Shown piece by piece: positions 42,486 to 50,552 of a stretch of DNA of 64,000 bases. The stretch is from positions 987,201 to 1,051,200 of the forward strand of contig JABTUM010000001.1 in NCBI GenBank assembly GCA_015075375.1, read 5' to 3'. The notes below the pieces were generated by a model. That model was not told where the DNA came from, did not search any database, and worked only from the letters and a program-made list of their open reading frames with translations. A program made the position numbers and the translations under genes. The number at the start of each line of letters is the position of its first letter. Positions within the stretch are counted from its first letter, which is position 1. Source of the stretch: Planctomycetota bacterium. Its GTDB lineage: Bacteria > Planctomycetota > SZUA-567 > H5-PLA8.

Positions 42486-43874
42486 ATGCGCGCGTCAAAA
42501 ATCATGGGGCCGTTGGTCGGCGCTACGTTCGGTGGCTTCGGCTTGGCGGTGCTGATCGGGTTTGTGGCGAAGATGGACGTGCTGGTGACGGCGCCGGGCG
42601 AGGTGCGCCCGCGGCGTTATGCCGAACTTCGGCCTATCGTCGAGGGGCGCGTGATCGAGCTGTACAAGGGAGAAGGCGATTGGGTCAAGGCCGGCGAGCC
42701 GATTCTCAAAATCGATTCCAGCAAGGACGAGTACGCACGCCAGAAGCTCAAGTCGCAGCTCAACGAATTGGAATCCAAGCTGGCCGACTGCGAACGCGTG
42801 CGCAAGGAACTGCTGGCGAGACTGGAACTGGCGCGCGTATCGGTGAAGGAGGCTGAGGCCGACGTTCTTTCGCGCAAGGCGAAGGTGGCGGAATGCGAAC
42901 AGGCTTTAAAGCAGGCCAAGGCGGCGCCGGAGGCGCTGGAGATCCAGATCTGCAAGGAGAAGCTGAAGCAGAAGGAGATCGCCGAGCGCGATGCGAAGAA
43001 GTACCTGGAAGGCTGCCGCGAGCTGCTCGAAAAAGGCGTGCTTTCCGAACACAACTACAACAAGGCTTCGTCCGAATACGAGACATCGCGCAGCGCATCG
43101 GAAGTCGCGCGGAGCGAACTGGATCTGCTGGCCAAGCAGCGCAACGTCTCGGAATCGGAGTTGACGGTGGCGTTTGAGAAAGCGCAGGCGCAGCTCGAAT
43201 CGGCGCAGGCCGAACTGGCCGCCGCGCAGGCTCGGGCGGAAAAGCGCGTGCATGAGGTGGCGCTGGCGGAACTGGCGCTGGAAGACAAACGCGAGGCCGA
43301 GCACCTGAAGTCCGAGATCGAGAAGCTCCAGCTCGAGGACCGCAACCTGGTCCAGACCATTTCCGAAAAGGTGATGTGCGCGCCGATCGCGGGGCTGATC
43401 CACGACTTTCACGTGAAAATCGGGCAGACGGTCACGCACAAGGAATTGGCCGGCTGGGTGTACGACACCACCGGCTTTCTTTTCTACGCCTACGCCAAGC
43501 AGGTGGACATGCCGGATCTGGCCCTGGACGAGCCAGCGCTCCTGTACCTCGATGCGCTCCCGTACCGTAAAGAAGGCACCTTTGAAGCCACGGTGGTGGA
43601 AGTCGGCCAGGTGGCGCAGCCGCCCAGCGCCGAGTACGGCCCGTATTCGGGCTCGCTGAAGATCCTGGAAAGCGATCCGACGCCGCGCACGCTGGTGATC
43701 CTCGAGGTGAAGCAGGGCGATCCGAGAGTCGAAAAGCTGCGCGTGGGCTTCCCGGGCTACGCGGAGATCGTGGTGGGCCGGGCGAGCATCATCGAGATCC
43801 TGTTCGACATGCAAGAGACCGGAGGCCGCGCCAAGCGCTCCGCGCCGCAGGAAGCCGCCCAAGCCGCGCCCTGA
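42486..43874 (+). CDS. HlyD-like membrane fusion (periplasmic adaptor) protein
   Basis: A 462-residue periplasmic adaptor protein. Residues 5-28 are a membrane helix. A lipoyl/barrel-sandwich half (GEVRPRRYAELRPIVEGRVIELYKGEGDWVKAGEPIL, about 38-75) is followed by a very long coiled coil (about 80-300), the second lipoyl half (VMCAPIAGLIHDFHVKIGQTV), and a beta-barrel region. Such proteins normally bridge an inner-membrane pump and an outer-membrane channel, yet neither is adjacent; the nearest transporter is the divergently transcribed MFS gene at 40637. The last 25 residues are Ala/Arg-rich and probably disordered. ATG 42486 is used with a weak AGGG site. Confidence 0.8.
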   Translation: MRASKIMGPLVGATFGGFGLAVLIGFVAKMDVLVTAPGEVRPRRYAELRPIVEGRVIELYKGEGDWVKAGEPILKIDSSKDEYARQKLKSQLNELESKLADCERVRKELLARLELARVSVKEAEADVLSRKAKVAECEQALKQAKAAPEALEIQICKEKLKQKEIAERDAKKYLEGCRELLEKGVLSEHNYNKASSEYETSRSASEVARSELDLLAKQRNVSESELTVAFEKAQAQLESAQAELAAAQARAEKRVHEVALAELALEDKREAEHLKSEIEKLQLEDRNLVQTISEKVMCAPIAGLIHDFHVKIGQTVTHKELAGWVYDTTGFLFYAYAKQVDMPDLALDEPALLYLDALPYRKEGTFEATVVEVGQVAQPPSAEYGPYSGSLKILESDPTPRTLVILEVKQGDPRVEKLRVGFPGYAEIVVGRASIIEILFDMQETGGRAKRSAPQEAAQAAP

Positions 43875-43892
43875 TCCGCGCGCGACACCCGC

Positions 43893-44261
43893 ATGGGCGA
43901 TATCCATAAGCTCGGCCCCAAGGGCGAAGCGCACGCCGTCCAACTGCTCGAGAAGCGCGGGCACCGCGTGCTCGAGCGCAACTTCGCCTGCCCGCCGGGC
44001 GAACTCGACCTCGTCACCTGGCACCGCGATACGCTCGTCTTCGTCGAGGTGCGCGCGCGCAGCCTCGACGATCCGGCGCATCCGGCCGAGACGGTCACGC
44101 CGTCCAAACAGCGCAAGGTGATCCGCGCGGCGCAGTGGTATCTGGCCAAGCGCACGAAAGGCCAAGCCCCGCCGCCGTGCCGCTTCGATGTCGTCTGGCT
44201 GCGCGCGCGCGGCGAGACGATCGTCGAGGCCGGCGTGATCGAAGGCGCGTTCACGCTGTAG
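43893..44261 (+). CDS. yraN: YraN/UPF0102 family endonuclease-like protein
   Basis: A 122-residue restriction-endonuclease-fold protein of the UPF0102 family. The core is GPKGEAHAVQLLEKRGHRVLERNF, then PPGELDLVTWHRDTLVFVEVRAR, with the conserved Glu/Asp...Glu-x-Arg (GELDLV, FVEVRAR) that forms the nuclease-like active site, then VTPSKQRKVIRAAQWYL. Family members are common next to rRNA-processing or DNA-processing genes; their role is not established. It follows the HlyD-like gene by 18 bases and precedes a PfkB kinase. Confidence 0.9.
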   Translation: MGDIHKLGPKGEAHAVQLLEKRGHRVLERNFACPPGELDLVTWHRDTLVFVEVRARSLDDPAHPAETVTPSKQRKVIRAAQWYLAKRTKGQAPPPCRFDVVWLRARGETIVEAGVIEGAFTL

Positions 44262-44385
44262 CGTCCAGGCCGTTCCCTCGATTCCTGCTGGACAATTCGG
44301 CGCGTGTGCCTACTTGTAGGCGCATTGCAATGCACGCGTTGTCAGCCGTCCGGACTGACAGGATGAGCGATCAAGGAGGGGGCTC

Positions 44386-45336
44386 GTGGCCGTCGATATT
44401 CTCTGCGTCGGGATCGTGGTGGTGGATGCCGTGGGCTTGTACGTCGACGAGTGGCCGCGCGAAGGCAGCCTGCTGCTCTTCGATCGCGTCGAGCAGCACA
44501 TCGGCGGCTGTCCGGCGAACACGGCGCTGGGGCTCGCCAAGCTGGGGATCCGCACGGGGCTGGTGGCGAAGGTGGCCGACGATGGGCTGGGCGCGTTCGT
44601 GAAGGAGCAGATGCGCCGGCACGGCGTGGACGTACGCGGGCTCAAGACCGAGCGCGGGCCGACGTCAACTTCGTACTCCTTCATCATGCTTCCGCGCAGC
44701 GGCGACCGGCGCATCTACCACACGCTGGGTTGCAACGGGACCTTCGCGCCGAAAGACGTGGACACGAAACTCTTCAAGGGTCCGAAGTGGGTGGCCTTCG
44801 AGGGGCTTTCGCTGATGCCGCGGCTCTTCGGAGCGAACCTTGCCAAGCTGCTCAAGGCCGCGCGCAAGGCCGGCGCGCGCACCGCGGGCGATACGGCGCT
44901 GAACAGCAAGCTTGAAGATTGGAGCCCGGTCTTCGCGGGCTGCTGGGAGCATTTCGACGTCTTCTTTCCCAGCGAAGAAGAAGCGCACCGCATCACGGGG
45001 CCCCTGAAGCCGCGCGAGGTTTGCCGCTGGTTCCGCGACCGCGGCGTGAAGATCGCCGGCGTGAAGTTGGGCTCGCGCGGCTGTGCCGTCGAGACCGACG
45101 ACGGTTACGAGGAGGTGCCCGCCTATAAGGTGAAATGCGTGGACACCACCGGCGCGGGCGATGCGTTCATGGCCGGATTCCTGACCGGTATGCTGAAAGG
45201 GCTGCATCCCGTCGAAGCCGCGCGGCTGGGCAGCGCGACCAGCGCGCATTGCGTGCAAGCCGTCGGCGCGACGACCGGCATCCCCAAGCTGAATCGCGTG
45301 CAAGCGTTCCAGAAGCGCGCGAAGCGGTTGGCGTAG
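44386..45336 (+). CDS. PfkB family carbohydrate/nucleoside kinase
   Basis: A 316-residue ribokinase-like kinase, GTG 44386 behind GGAGGGGG. The family signature 1 is present as GGCPANTALGLAKLG near the N-terminus and signature 2 as VDTTGAGDAFMAGFLTG near residue 255, where the Asp of GAGDAF is the catalytic base and the Gly-rich loop is the anion hole. Length and motif spacing suit a sugar or nucleoside kinase; the DVFFPSEEEAHRITG motif is typical. Exact substrate (ribose, fructose, KDG, adenosine) cannot be assigned from sequence alone. It is a separate unit from the TatD gene about 130 bases downstream. Confidence 0.92.
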   Translation: MAVDILCVGIVVVDAVGLYVDEWPREGSLLLFDRVEQHIGGCPANTALGLAKLGIRTGLVAKVADDGLGAFVKEQMRRHGVDVRGLKTERGPTSTSYSFIMLPRSGDRRIYHTLGCNGTFAPKDVDTKLFKGPKWVAFEGLSLMPRLFGANLAKLLKAARKAGARTAGDTALNSKLEDWSPVFAGCWEHFDVFFPSEEEAHRITGPLKPREVCRWFRDRGVKIAGVKLGSRGCAVETDDGYEEVPAYKVKCVDTTGAGDAFMAGFLTGMLKGLHPVEAARLGSATSAHCVQAVGATTGIPKLNRVQAFQKRAKRLA

Positions 45337-45470
45337 CCGAGGCGAACGGGAAACCAAGGACCTCGCCACCGAGCTCAATCCGGTGCGAGAGGTTGGCTGC
45401 GTGCTCCGCGCTTCCGCGGTGAACACGACCTTCCTTGGAAGCTCGATGCGCCCGCGTTACGCTACCGGGC

Positions 45471-46277
45471 ATGAATTTGTTCGATACGCACTGCCACGTC
45501 AGCTACGAAGATTTCGATACCGACCGCGACGAGGTGCTGCGCCGCGCGCGCGAAGCGGGCGTCGCGGGATTGCTGAATGTCGGCACCGACCCGGACTGGT
45601 GGGAACGGTATCTCGACTTGGCCCGAACGCCGCGCCCCGAATGGCCGGACGTGAAGGTTGCGCTTGGCTTTCACCCCAACTACGCGAACGCGTATACGCC
45701 CGAGACGCTGAGCGCGCTGCGCCGGCTGTTCGAGACGCATCCCGGAGTGGCCGTGGCCGTGGGCGAAACGGGGCTCGATACGTTCCGCGACTACTGCCCG
45801 CTCAAAGTGCAGGAAGCCGCGTTTCAGGCGCAGCTCGATCTGGCCGCCGAACTCGACCTCCCGTTTATCCTGCACTGCCGCAACGAAGAGCGCCGCATGC
45901 TCGACCGGCTGGCCGCTCACGCCGACCGCCTGAGCCGGCCGCTGCGCGGCGTCTGGCACTGCTTCACGGCGAGCGAGGCGTACATGTGCGAAGCCGTGGC
46001 GCTGGGTCTGCATCTGGGCATCGGCGGCGTGGCGACGTATCCGAAGGCCGAGGAGGTCCGCGCCGCCGTCCGCGCCGCTCCGCACGAGCGCCTGATTCTC
46101 GAGACCGACGCGCCGTACCTGGCCCCACAGAAGAAGCGCGGCAAGCGCAACGAGCCCGCGTACGTCGCGCAGACCTGCGAGCGCGTGGCGCAGGAATTGG
46201 GATTAAGTCCTGACGATTTTGCAACGCTGACTTCCGAGAATGCTCGCAAACTCTTTTCCACCTGGAATGCCGCGTAG
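45471..46277 (+). CDS. tatD: TatD family deoxyribonuclease
   Basis: A 268-residue metal-dependent DNase of the amidohydrolase fold, starting at ATG 45471 (MNLFDTHCHVSYEDF). Metal ligands are visible as DTHCH (two His), GETGLD (Glu), LHCRN (His), WHCFT (His) and ETDAPYL (Asp). The family acts on DNA, especially 3' ends, in repair and apoptosis-like degradation. The length and all motifs match TatD. The gene is followed after 71 bases by the metallo-beta-lactamase-fold gene on the same strand. Confidence 0.92.
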   Translation: MNLFDTHCHVSYEDFDTDRDEVLRRAREAGVAGLLNVGTDPDWWERYLDLARTPRPEWPDVKVALGFHPNYANAYTPETLSALRRLFETHPGVAVAVGETGLDTFRDYCPLKVQEAAFQAQLDLAAELDLPFILHCRNEERRMLDRLAAHADRLSRPLRGVWHCFTASEAYMCEAVALGLHLGIGGVATYPKAEEVRAAVRAAPHERLILETDAPYLAPQKKRGKRNEPAYVAQTCERVAQELGLSPDDFATLTSENARKLFSTWNAA

Positions 46278-46348
46278 GCCGTTCCCGGGAACAGACGTAC
46301 CCTGTGTGCCCTGTGATCTCTGTGGTGAATCGCATCAGGAGTCCTCCC

Positions 46349-47191
46349 ATGCAATTCGGCGACTACGAAGTGCTCTTTCTCTCCGACGGCACCTTCAAGC
46401 TCGACGGCGGCGCGATGTTCGGGATCGTCCCCAAACCGCTGTGGCAGAAGGAGGCGCCCACCGACGAGCGCAACCGCATGGTGCTGCGCTGCAACTGCCC
46501 GCTGATCCGGACGCCGAAGGGCGAGAACATCCTGGTCGACTGCGGCCTGGGGCGGAAGTGGACCGAAAAGCAGCGCGAGATTTACGCCATCGACGAACGG
46601 CACGATCTCCTCGGCGACCTGGCCGCCCACGGCCTTAAGCCTGGCGATATTACGACGCTTTTTCATACGCATCTGCATCTCGACCATTGCGGCTGGAATA
46701 CGCGGCTGAACGAAAAAGGTGAGCCCGAAGAAGTCTTCGTCAACGCACGGCATCTGGTCGAACGCAGCGAACTGGGGCCGGCGCGAAAGCCCAACGAGAT
46801 CCAGCGCGGGACGTATCTGTCACCCAACATCGAGCCCCTGGACCGCGCCGGACGCTTCGAGGTCTTCGACCTGCGCCTCGAACTGGCGCCGGGCCTGACA
46901 CTCGAACGGACCGGCGGGCACACGGTTGGGCACACGATCTTCAGGCTCGAGTCGGGCGGTCAGAAAGCGATCTTCTTCGGAGAGATGATGCCCACCGTCG
47001 CGCACCGGCACCTGCCGTGGGTGATGGCCTACGATCTGTTCCCGCTGGAAACGCTGGAGGCGAAGCGCGCGCTCTTCAAGGAAGCGCTGCGCGACCGCGC
47101 GCTGGTGCTGCTCGACCACGACCCCAACCACTTCGCAGTGAAGCTCAAGGAAGGCGAGAAGGGAAAGCTGGAGTACGAACCGGTGGCCTGA
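46349..47191 (+). CDS. Metallo-beta-lactamase-fold hydrolase
   Basis: A 280-residue MBL-fold hydrolase. ATG 46349 is preferred because AGGAG at 46337-46341 lies 7 bases upstream. The zinc-binding HxHxDH is present as THLHLDHCGW, preceded by ENILVDCGLG, and followed by the third-ligand region GGHTVGHT and the later FFGEMMPTVAHRHL and DHDPNHF. Similar enzymes act on quorum-sensing lactones, thioesters and other small molecules; the substrate here is unknown. The arrangement matches single-domain MBL proteins, not RNase J or glyoxalase II. Confidence 0.88.
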   Translation: MQFGDYEVLFLSDGTFKLDGGAMFGIVPKPLWQKEAPTDERNRMVLRCNCPLIRTPKGENILVDCGLGRKWTEKQREIYAIDERHDLLGDLAAHGLKPGDITTLFHTHLHLDHCGWNTRLNEKGEPEEVFVNARHLVERSELGPARKPNEIQRGTYLSPNIEPLDRAGRFEVFDLRLELAPGLTLERTGGHTVGHTIFRLESGGQKAIFFGEMMPTVAHRHLPWVMAYDLFPLETLEAKRALFKEALRDRALVLLDHDPNHFAVKLKEGEKGKLEYEPVA

Positions 47192-47297
47192 GCCCGGAGC
47201 GGAATTCAGCTTTTGAATTGAATGCTAAGGCACTTCCCGGGGCCCGTGCCGCGGTGAGCGGACGCCACGACCGATTGAGGTTTGACCTAGCAGTCCC

Positions 47298-48254
47298 CTA
47301 CTCTTCTTCGACCACATCCGGCGTCTTCTTCTCGGGTCGTGCGGGCGGTGCGGCGGTCTTGCCTTCTTCGCCCTTGGGGCCCAGACCGGGGATATCGACC
47401 TTGCCGGCCTTGGGATCTTTCTCTTCTTCTTCCGTCTTCTTGGCGACGGCGACGTGCTTGGGGTTGGCTTGCATGGTTCGCTTGGCCGCGGCGGCAAAAT
47501 CGGTGGCCAGCGGCTTCTGCGCCTTGGTGCTCCACGCCCCCATGGGCTTCCCGTCGCTCGTCATCAGGTACAGCGCCGCGCCGCCCTTGGCCGGTTCCAG
47601 GAGCGCCGCCGGCCAGTTCGGATCGTCGGACTTGGTCAGGACGAACGAGAAGCCGTCGACGGCCGGTTTGACGATCGGGTCTTCGAAGATCATCGTCTCG
47701 TAATACAACGCGGTGGGGTTGTTGTGATCCAGCGCGGCGTCGTAGATGTAGAGCACCACCGGCTTTCCGGATTCCTTGAGGTCCATGGGCTTCATCGAAA
47801 GCCACGGGAAGACGCGGAAGGTGCCGGGGCGGATGCCGGGGAATTCGATGCTGGCCATGGCGATGACGCCGGGATGGCAGGCGAGTTTGCCGTCGCCCTG
47901 GCTGGGCACGAGGCCGGGCGGCAGTTTGGCGGTGATGTAGACGAAATCGCGCACGGCGTAAGCTTTCGCGCCGATTTCCTTGGCCAGCTTATCGACGCCG
48001 TCGAGGAGCGGCGAGCCGCCGAAGTCGATGGTGGCGGCCTTCTTGGCGATTGCCGAATCGATGCCGACTTTCCCGCCCAACTGTTCGTTAAACGTCTTGA
48101 CGTAATCTTTGGCCGCCGAACCGGCGAGCCCGAAGTTGAGCGGCTTGGAGGCCATCTTGGCCTTCGCCTCGGCCGGCAGCGCGCCTTCCAAAGCCCACAC
48201 GCCACACGCGCTCAAACTCAGCAGCGCCACCCAGCCCCATCTTCCGCGCGCCAT
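47298..48254 (-). CDS. Secreted STN-like/thioredoxin-like domain protein (copy 1)
   Basis: A 318-residue exported protein. ATG 48254 gives a signal peptide (MARGRWGWVALLSLSACGVW) and a GAGG site 5 bases upstream; an upstream ATG at 48284 overlaps the preceding gene's stop. After the signal, residues about 38-105 have the strand-helix pattern of an STN/secretin-N domain (LNFGLAGSAAKDYVKTFNEQ, GIDSAIAKK, AKEIGAKAYAVRDFVYIT). Residues about 160-260 look like a thioredoxin-fold domain without cysteines (KPVVLYIYDAALDHNNPTAL, GAALYLMTSDGKPMGAWS). The tail is Lys/Glu/Pro-rich and disordered. It is a paralogue of the next gene upstream; function unknown. Confidence 0.6.
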   Translation of the reverse strand: MARGRWGWVALLSLSACGVWALEGALPAEAKAKMASKPLNFGLAGSAAKDYVKTFNEQLGGKVGIDSAIAKKAATIDFGGSPLLDGVDKLAKEIGAKAYAVRDFVYITAKLPPGLVPSQGDGKLACHPGVIAMASIEFPGIRPGTFRVFPWLSMKPMDLKESGKPVVLYIYDAALDHNNPTALYYETMIFEDPIVKPAVDGFSFVLTKSDDPNWPAALLEPAKGGAALYLMTSDGKPMGAWSTKAQKPLATDFAAAAKRTMQANPKHVAVAKKTEEEEKDPKAGKVDIPGLGPKGEEGKTAAPPARPEKKTPDVVEEE

Positions 48255-48283
48255 CGTCGCCTCGCTTTCCCGACCCTGCCCCA

Positions 48284-49315
48284 TCAAGGTTTGGTGGCCT
48301 TGGCTTCATCTTCGAGCTTCTTGATCGCCACGGCGTTCGCTTTCGTGACCTGCTCCACATTCGAGACGAACGTCTTGACCGAAGGCTTCGAGACCCCGCG
48401 GCTCCAGGTGAAGCAAGGCGTGCCGTCGCAGGTCAGCAGCACCACCGCCACCCCGCCCTGCGCCAGCGACGTGAAGACGTCCGGCCAGAGCCGGCTGTCC
48501 TTGGGCAGTTTGACTGGGGTAAAGCCCTGCAGCGCGAACTTCGTCGCGCCGTCGGGGAAGATCTGCGTCTCGTAGAATTGCGCCAGGTAGTTGTTGAGCT
48601 TCGGATCGTTGTCGTAGACGTAGAGCAGGATCGGTTTGCGCAGCTTCTTGCAGGCCTCGAAGTCCAGCGTCTGCCAGGCATACGTTCGGTCGCTGCCCGC
48701 GTTATAGCGGACCGGATCATTCGCATTGCCGCCGCCTTGGCCGCCGCCCGGTCCATTTCCGCCTGGCCCGCCCGGTCCGCCCGGCCCACCCGGTCCGCCG
48801 GGGCCGCCCATGCCGCCGCCGTCCCCTCCGTTGCCTCCGTTACCGGCGCCGCCGGGACCGTTTCCGCCCGGGTTGCCGCCGCCGGGACCGTTTCCACCCG
48901 GGTTACCGCCGCCGGGACCGGCCGGAACCGCAGGAGGCTGCGGGACGGGCTCCGGAAGCGGAGCGACGCCGTCGGGCTTGTTTACCGAGATGTACACGCC
49001 GTTGCCAAGCGCCCAAGCCTTGGCGCCGACCGACTTCGCCAAGTTGTCGGCGATCTGAGCGCACTGCAGCGTATCGGCTTTGAAGTCCTTGATGCTCATC
49101 GCAGCCAGCGCCGGATCGATCTGCACCGTCATCACGCCGAACTTGCTAACCTCTTTCGCCAAGTCGCCGGCCTTGACGTTGAGCATGTGAATGCTCCACA
49201 CCGTGGAGTTGTTTCGTTCCAGGACGGGGCCGGGCAACGTGCCTTCGACGCACCACGCGCCGGAAGCCGCGGCGAGCACGGTCGAGAGCAAAACCCATCG
49301 ATGCAGGCAACACAT
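48284..49315 (-). CDS. Secreted STN-like/thioredoxin-like domain protein with Gly-rich linker (copy 2)
   Basis: A 343-residue exported protein, ATG 49315 behind AGGAGG (8 bases). Signal peptide MCCLHRWVLLSTVLAAASGA. Residues about 37-107 are STN-like (WSIHMLNVKAGDLAKEVSKF, VQIDPALAA, LAKSVGAKAWALGNGVYIS). A Gly/Pro-rich linker of about 80 residues with repeated GGNGPGG-type units follows. Then comes a cysteine-free thioredoxin-like domain (RKPILLYVYDNDPKLNNYLA, GVAVVLLTCDGTPCFTWSRG) homologous to the same part of copy 1. The stop shares a base with an upstream start of copy 1 (TGATG), so they are probably translated in sequence. The linker may let the domain reach through a periplasmic or surface matrix. 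Confidence 0.6.
   Translation of the reverse strand: MCCLHRWVLLSTVLAAASGAWCVEGTLPGPVLERNNSTVWSIHMLNVKAGDLAKEVSKFGVMTVQIDPALAAMSIKDFKADTLQCAQIADNLAKSVGAKAWALGNGVYISVNKPDGVAPLPEPVPQPPAVPAGPGGGNPGGNGPGGGNPGGNGPGGAGNGGNGGDGGGMGGPGGPGGPGGPGGPGGNGPGGGQGGGNANDPVRYNAGSDRTYAWQTLDFEACKKLRKPILLYVYDNDPKLNNYLAQFYETQIFPDGATKFALQGFTPVKLPKDSRLWPDVFTSLAQGGVAVVLLTCDGTPCFTWSRGVSKPSVKTFVSNVEQVTKANAVAIKKLEDEAKATKP
48851..48920. repeat. 30-bp tandem repeat in the Gly-rich linker
   Basis: A 30-base unit occurs twice in full (48851-48880 and 48881-48910, two differences) plus a third partial copy to 48920. Shorter 9-base GGTCCGCCC-like repeats lie at about 48760-48810. These encode the GGNGPGG and GGPGGP runs of the secreted protein and could vary in copy number between strains. 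Confidence 0.75.
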
Positions 49316-49517
49316 AGCCGGAACCTCCTGGTTCAAGACGAATCCGGCACTAAGTCGATTCAGCGTGGCGGCAGACTGCCGCTTTCGGAAAGGAAGTGTA
49401 ACGCCTAACCTCGATTCGGACCGGCCTTTCCATGAATATAGGGACACAAAAGCGCCTGCAGGCACGGAAGTCCGCACCCACAGGCGGCTGCTCAAGTGCA
49501 GCACACGTGAAACGGCG

Positions 49518-50369
49518 TTACTTTTTGGCAATCAGGAGCGAACCGTTTGCGAAGGTCAGTTTCGCATCGGCCAGTTTGCAGACCCACTCCAAAGCCAGAT
49601 CGAGGGACATGTCGGTCACGCGCAGGTTGATGGGCACATCCTTAACCTCTCGATCCACTACAACCCCTACTTGGGTCAGACTGCTGAGGAACGCTCCGGC
49701 ATCTTCCAACGGCGTGTCCACGAATTCGAACGAGACCTTGCGTTGCAGCTTGCGCCTCACCGCGGCGGGGATCTTGCCGTTCACCGCCTGAGGATCCAGT
49801 TCCTCGATCAGATTCTCAAGCCGCCCACGCACCTCGGCATCCAGGCTCGCCTTGTGCGCTTCGCGCAGGTGCGGAAGCGTCCCGGCGCCCAGCTTCTTGA
49901 TGGTTTCGAAGCCCGCTTCGCGGTCGGCGAACTCTTCTGCGCCAAGTTTACCCAGCGCGCCCTTCAGGGCTTCGCGCTGGGCCGCGTCGAGTTCCGGGAG
50001 CGGTGCGGGCGGCGGCGCGGCGGGTGCCGGCTTTTCCGGCAGGCGGAACAGAAGCGCCTGATCTTTCCAAACCATCTCCAGTTTGGATTGCCGCGCGATC
50101 TCCTTGAACGCATCGCGTACGGCCAGGTCTTGGGCTTTAAGCGTAATCGGTTCGTCGGCGCTCTTGAGCGCCTTGGGATCGATAATCACGTTTACCTTGA
50201 CGAGGCTCCTCAAGAATGCGAGCGCCTCGGAGACAGGCGTCTCGGCAAATTCGAAGCTGATGCGCCGGTCCAAACCCGGAGGTTCGGCGTCTTCTTCGCT
50301 CCAGCCGCAAAGGGCGAAACACCAGCCACCAAGAGCCATCCACAGTACGGCCGCCCGCTGCGTACGCAT
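49518..50369 (-). CDS. Secreted protein with two STN-like domains
   Basis: A 283-residue exported protein, ATG 50369 with GAGGAG 6 bases upstream. Signal peptide about 1-23. Two STN/secretin-N-like domains are visible at residues about 37-110 (ISFEFAETPVSEALAFLRSL, NVIIDPKALK) and 212-283 (VSFEFVDTPLEDAGAFLSSL, VGVVVDREVKD), separated by a Pro-rich and helical spacer (about 112-205, with a HEAT/TPR-like ADREAGFETIKKLGAGTLPHL). STN domains normally lie at the periplasmic mouth of secretins or TonB-dependent receptors and bind partner proteins. Here they appear without a secretin barrel. Likely part of the same envelope system as the two genes downstream. Confidence 0.65.
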   Translation of the reverse strand: MRTQRAAVLWMALGGWCFALCGWSEEDAEPPGLDRRISFEFAETPVSEALAFLRSLVKVNVIIDPKALKSADEPITLKAQDLAVRDAFKEIARQSKLEMVWKDQALLFRLPEKPAPAAPPPAPLPELDAAQREALKGALGKLGAEEFADREAGFETIKKLGAGTLPHLREAHKASLDAEVRGRLENLIEELDPQAVNGKIPAAVRRKLQRKVSFEFVDTPLEDAGAFLSSLTQVGVVVDREVKDVPINLRVTDMSLDLALEWVCKLADAKLTFANGSLLIAKK

Positions 50370-50411
50370 GCTTCGCTCCTCGCACCGTTACCAAGGACGC
50401 CGGCCCAAGCC

Positions 50412-50445
50412 CTCCCGTGACGGACCTTCCGTCGCCGAACGGGAG
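50412..50445. other. Nested hairpin in the leader of the two-STN gene
   Basis: CTCCCGT pairs with ACGGGAG around an inner perfect stem GACGGA/TCCGTC (loop CCT). It lies 43 bases upstream of ATG 50369, so it is probably part of that gene's 5' untranslated region. No T run follows on either strand, so it is unlikely to be a terminator. Confidence 0.45.
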
Positions 50446-50552
50446 AAAATCGCGGCCTTGGATATCAAATAGAGTACGCGCCGCAACGCGCGGGGTTACA
50501 TCGAAGCGAATAAAACAAGGGAGATTGGTAGCGGGACCCAAGCCGCTGGGGT

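Noticed and set aside
47192..47297. Possible bidirectional terminator AATTCA...TGAATT between the convergent MBL and STN/Trx genes
   Set aside because: Only a 6-bp stem with a short T run; too weak to call.
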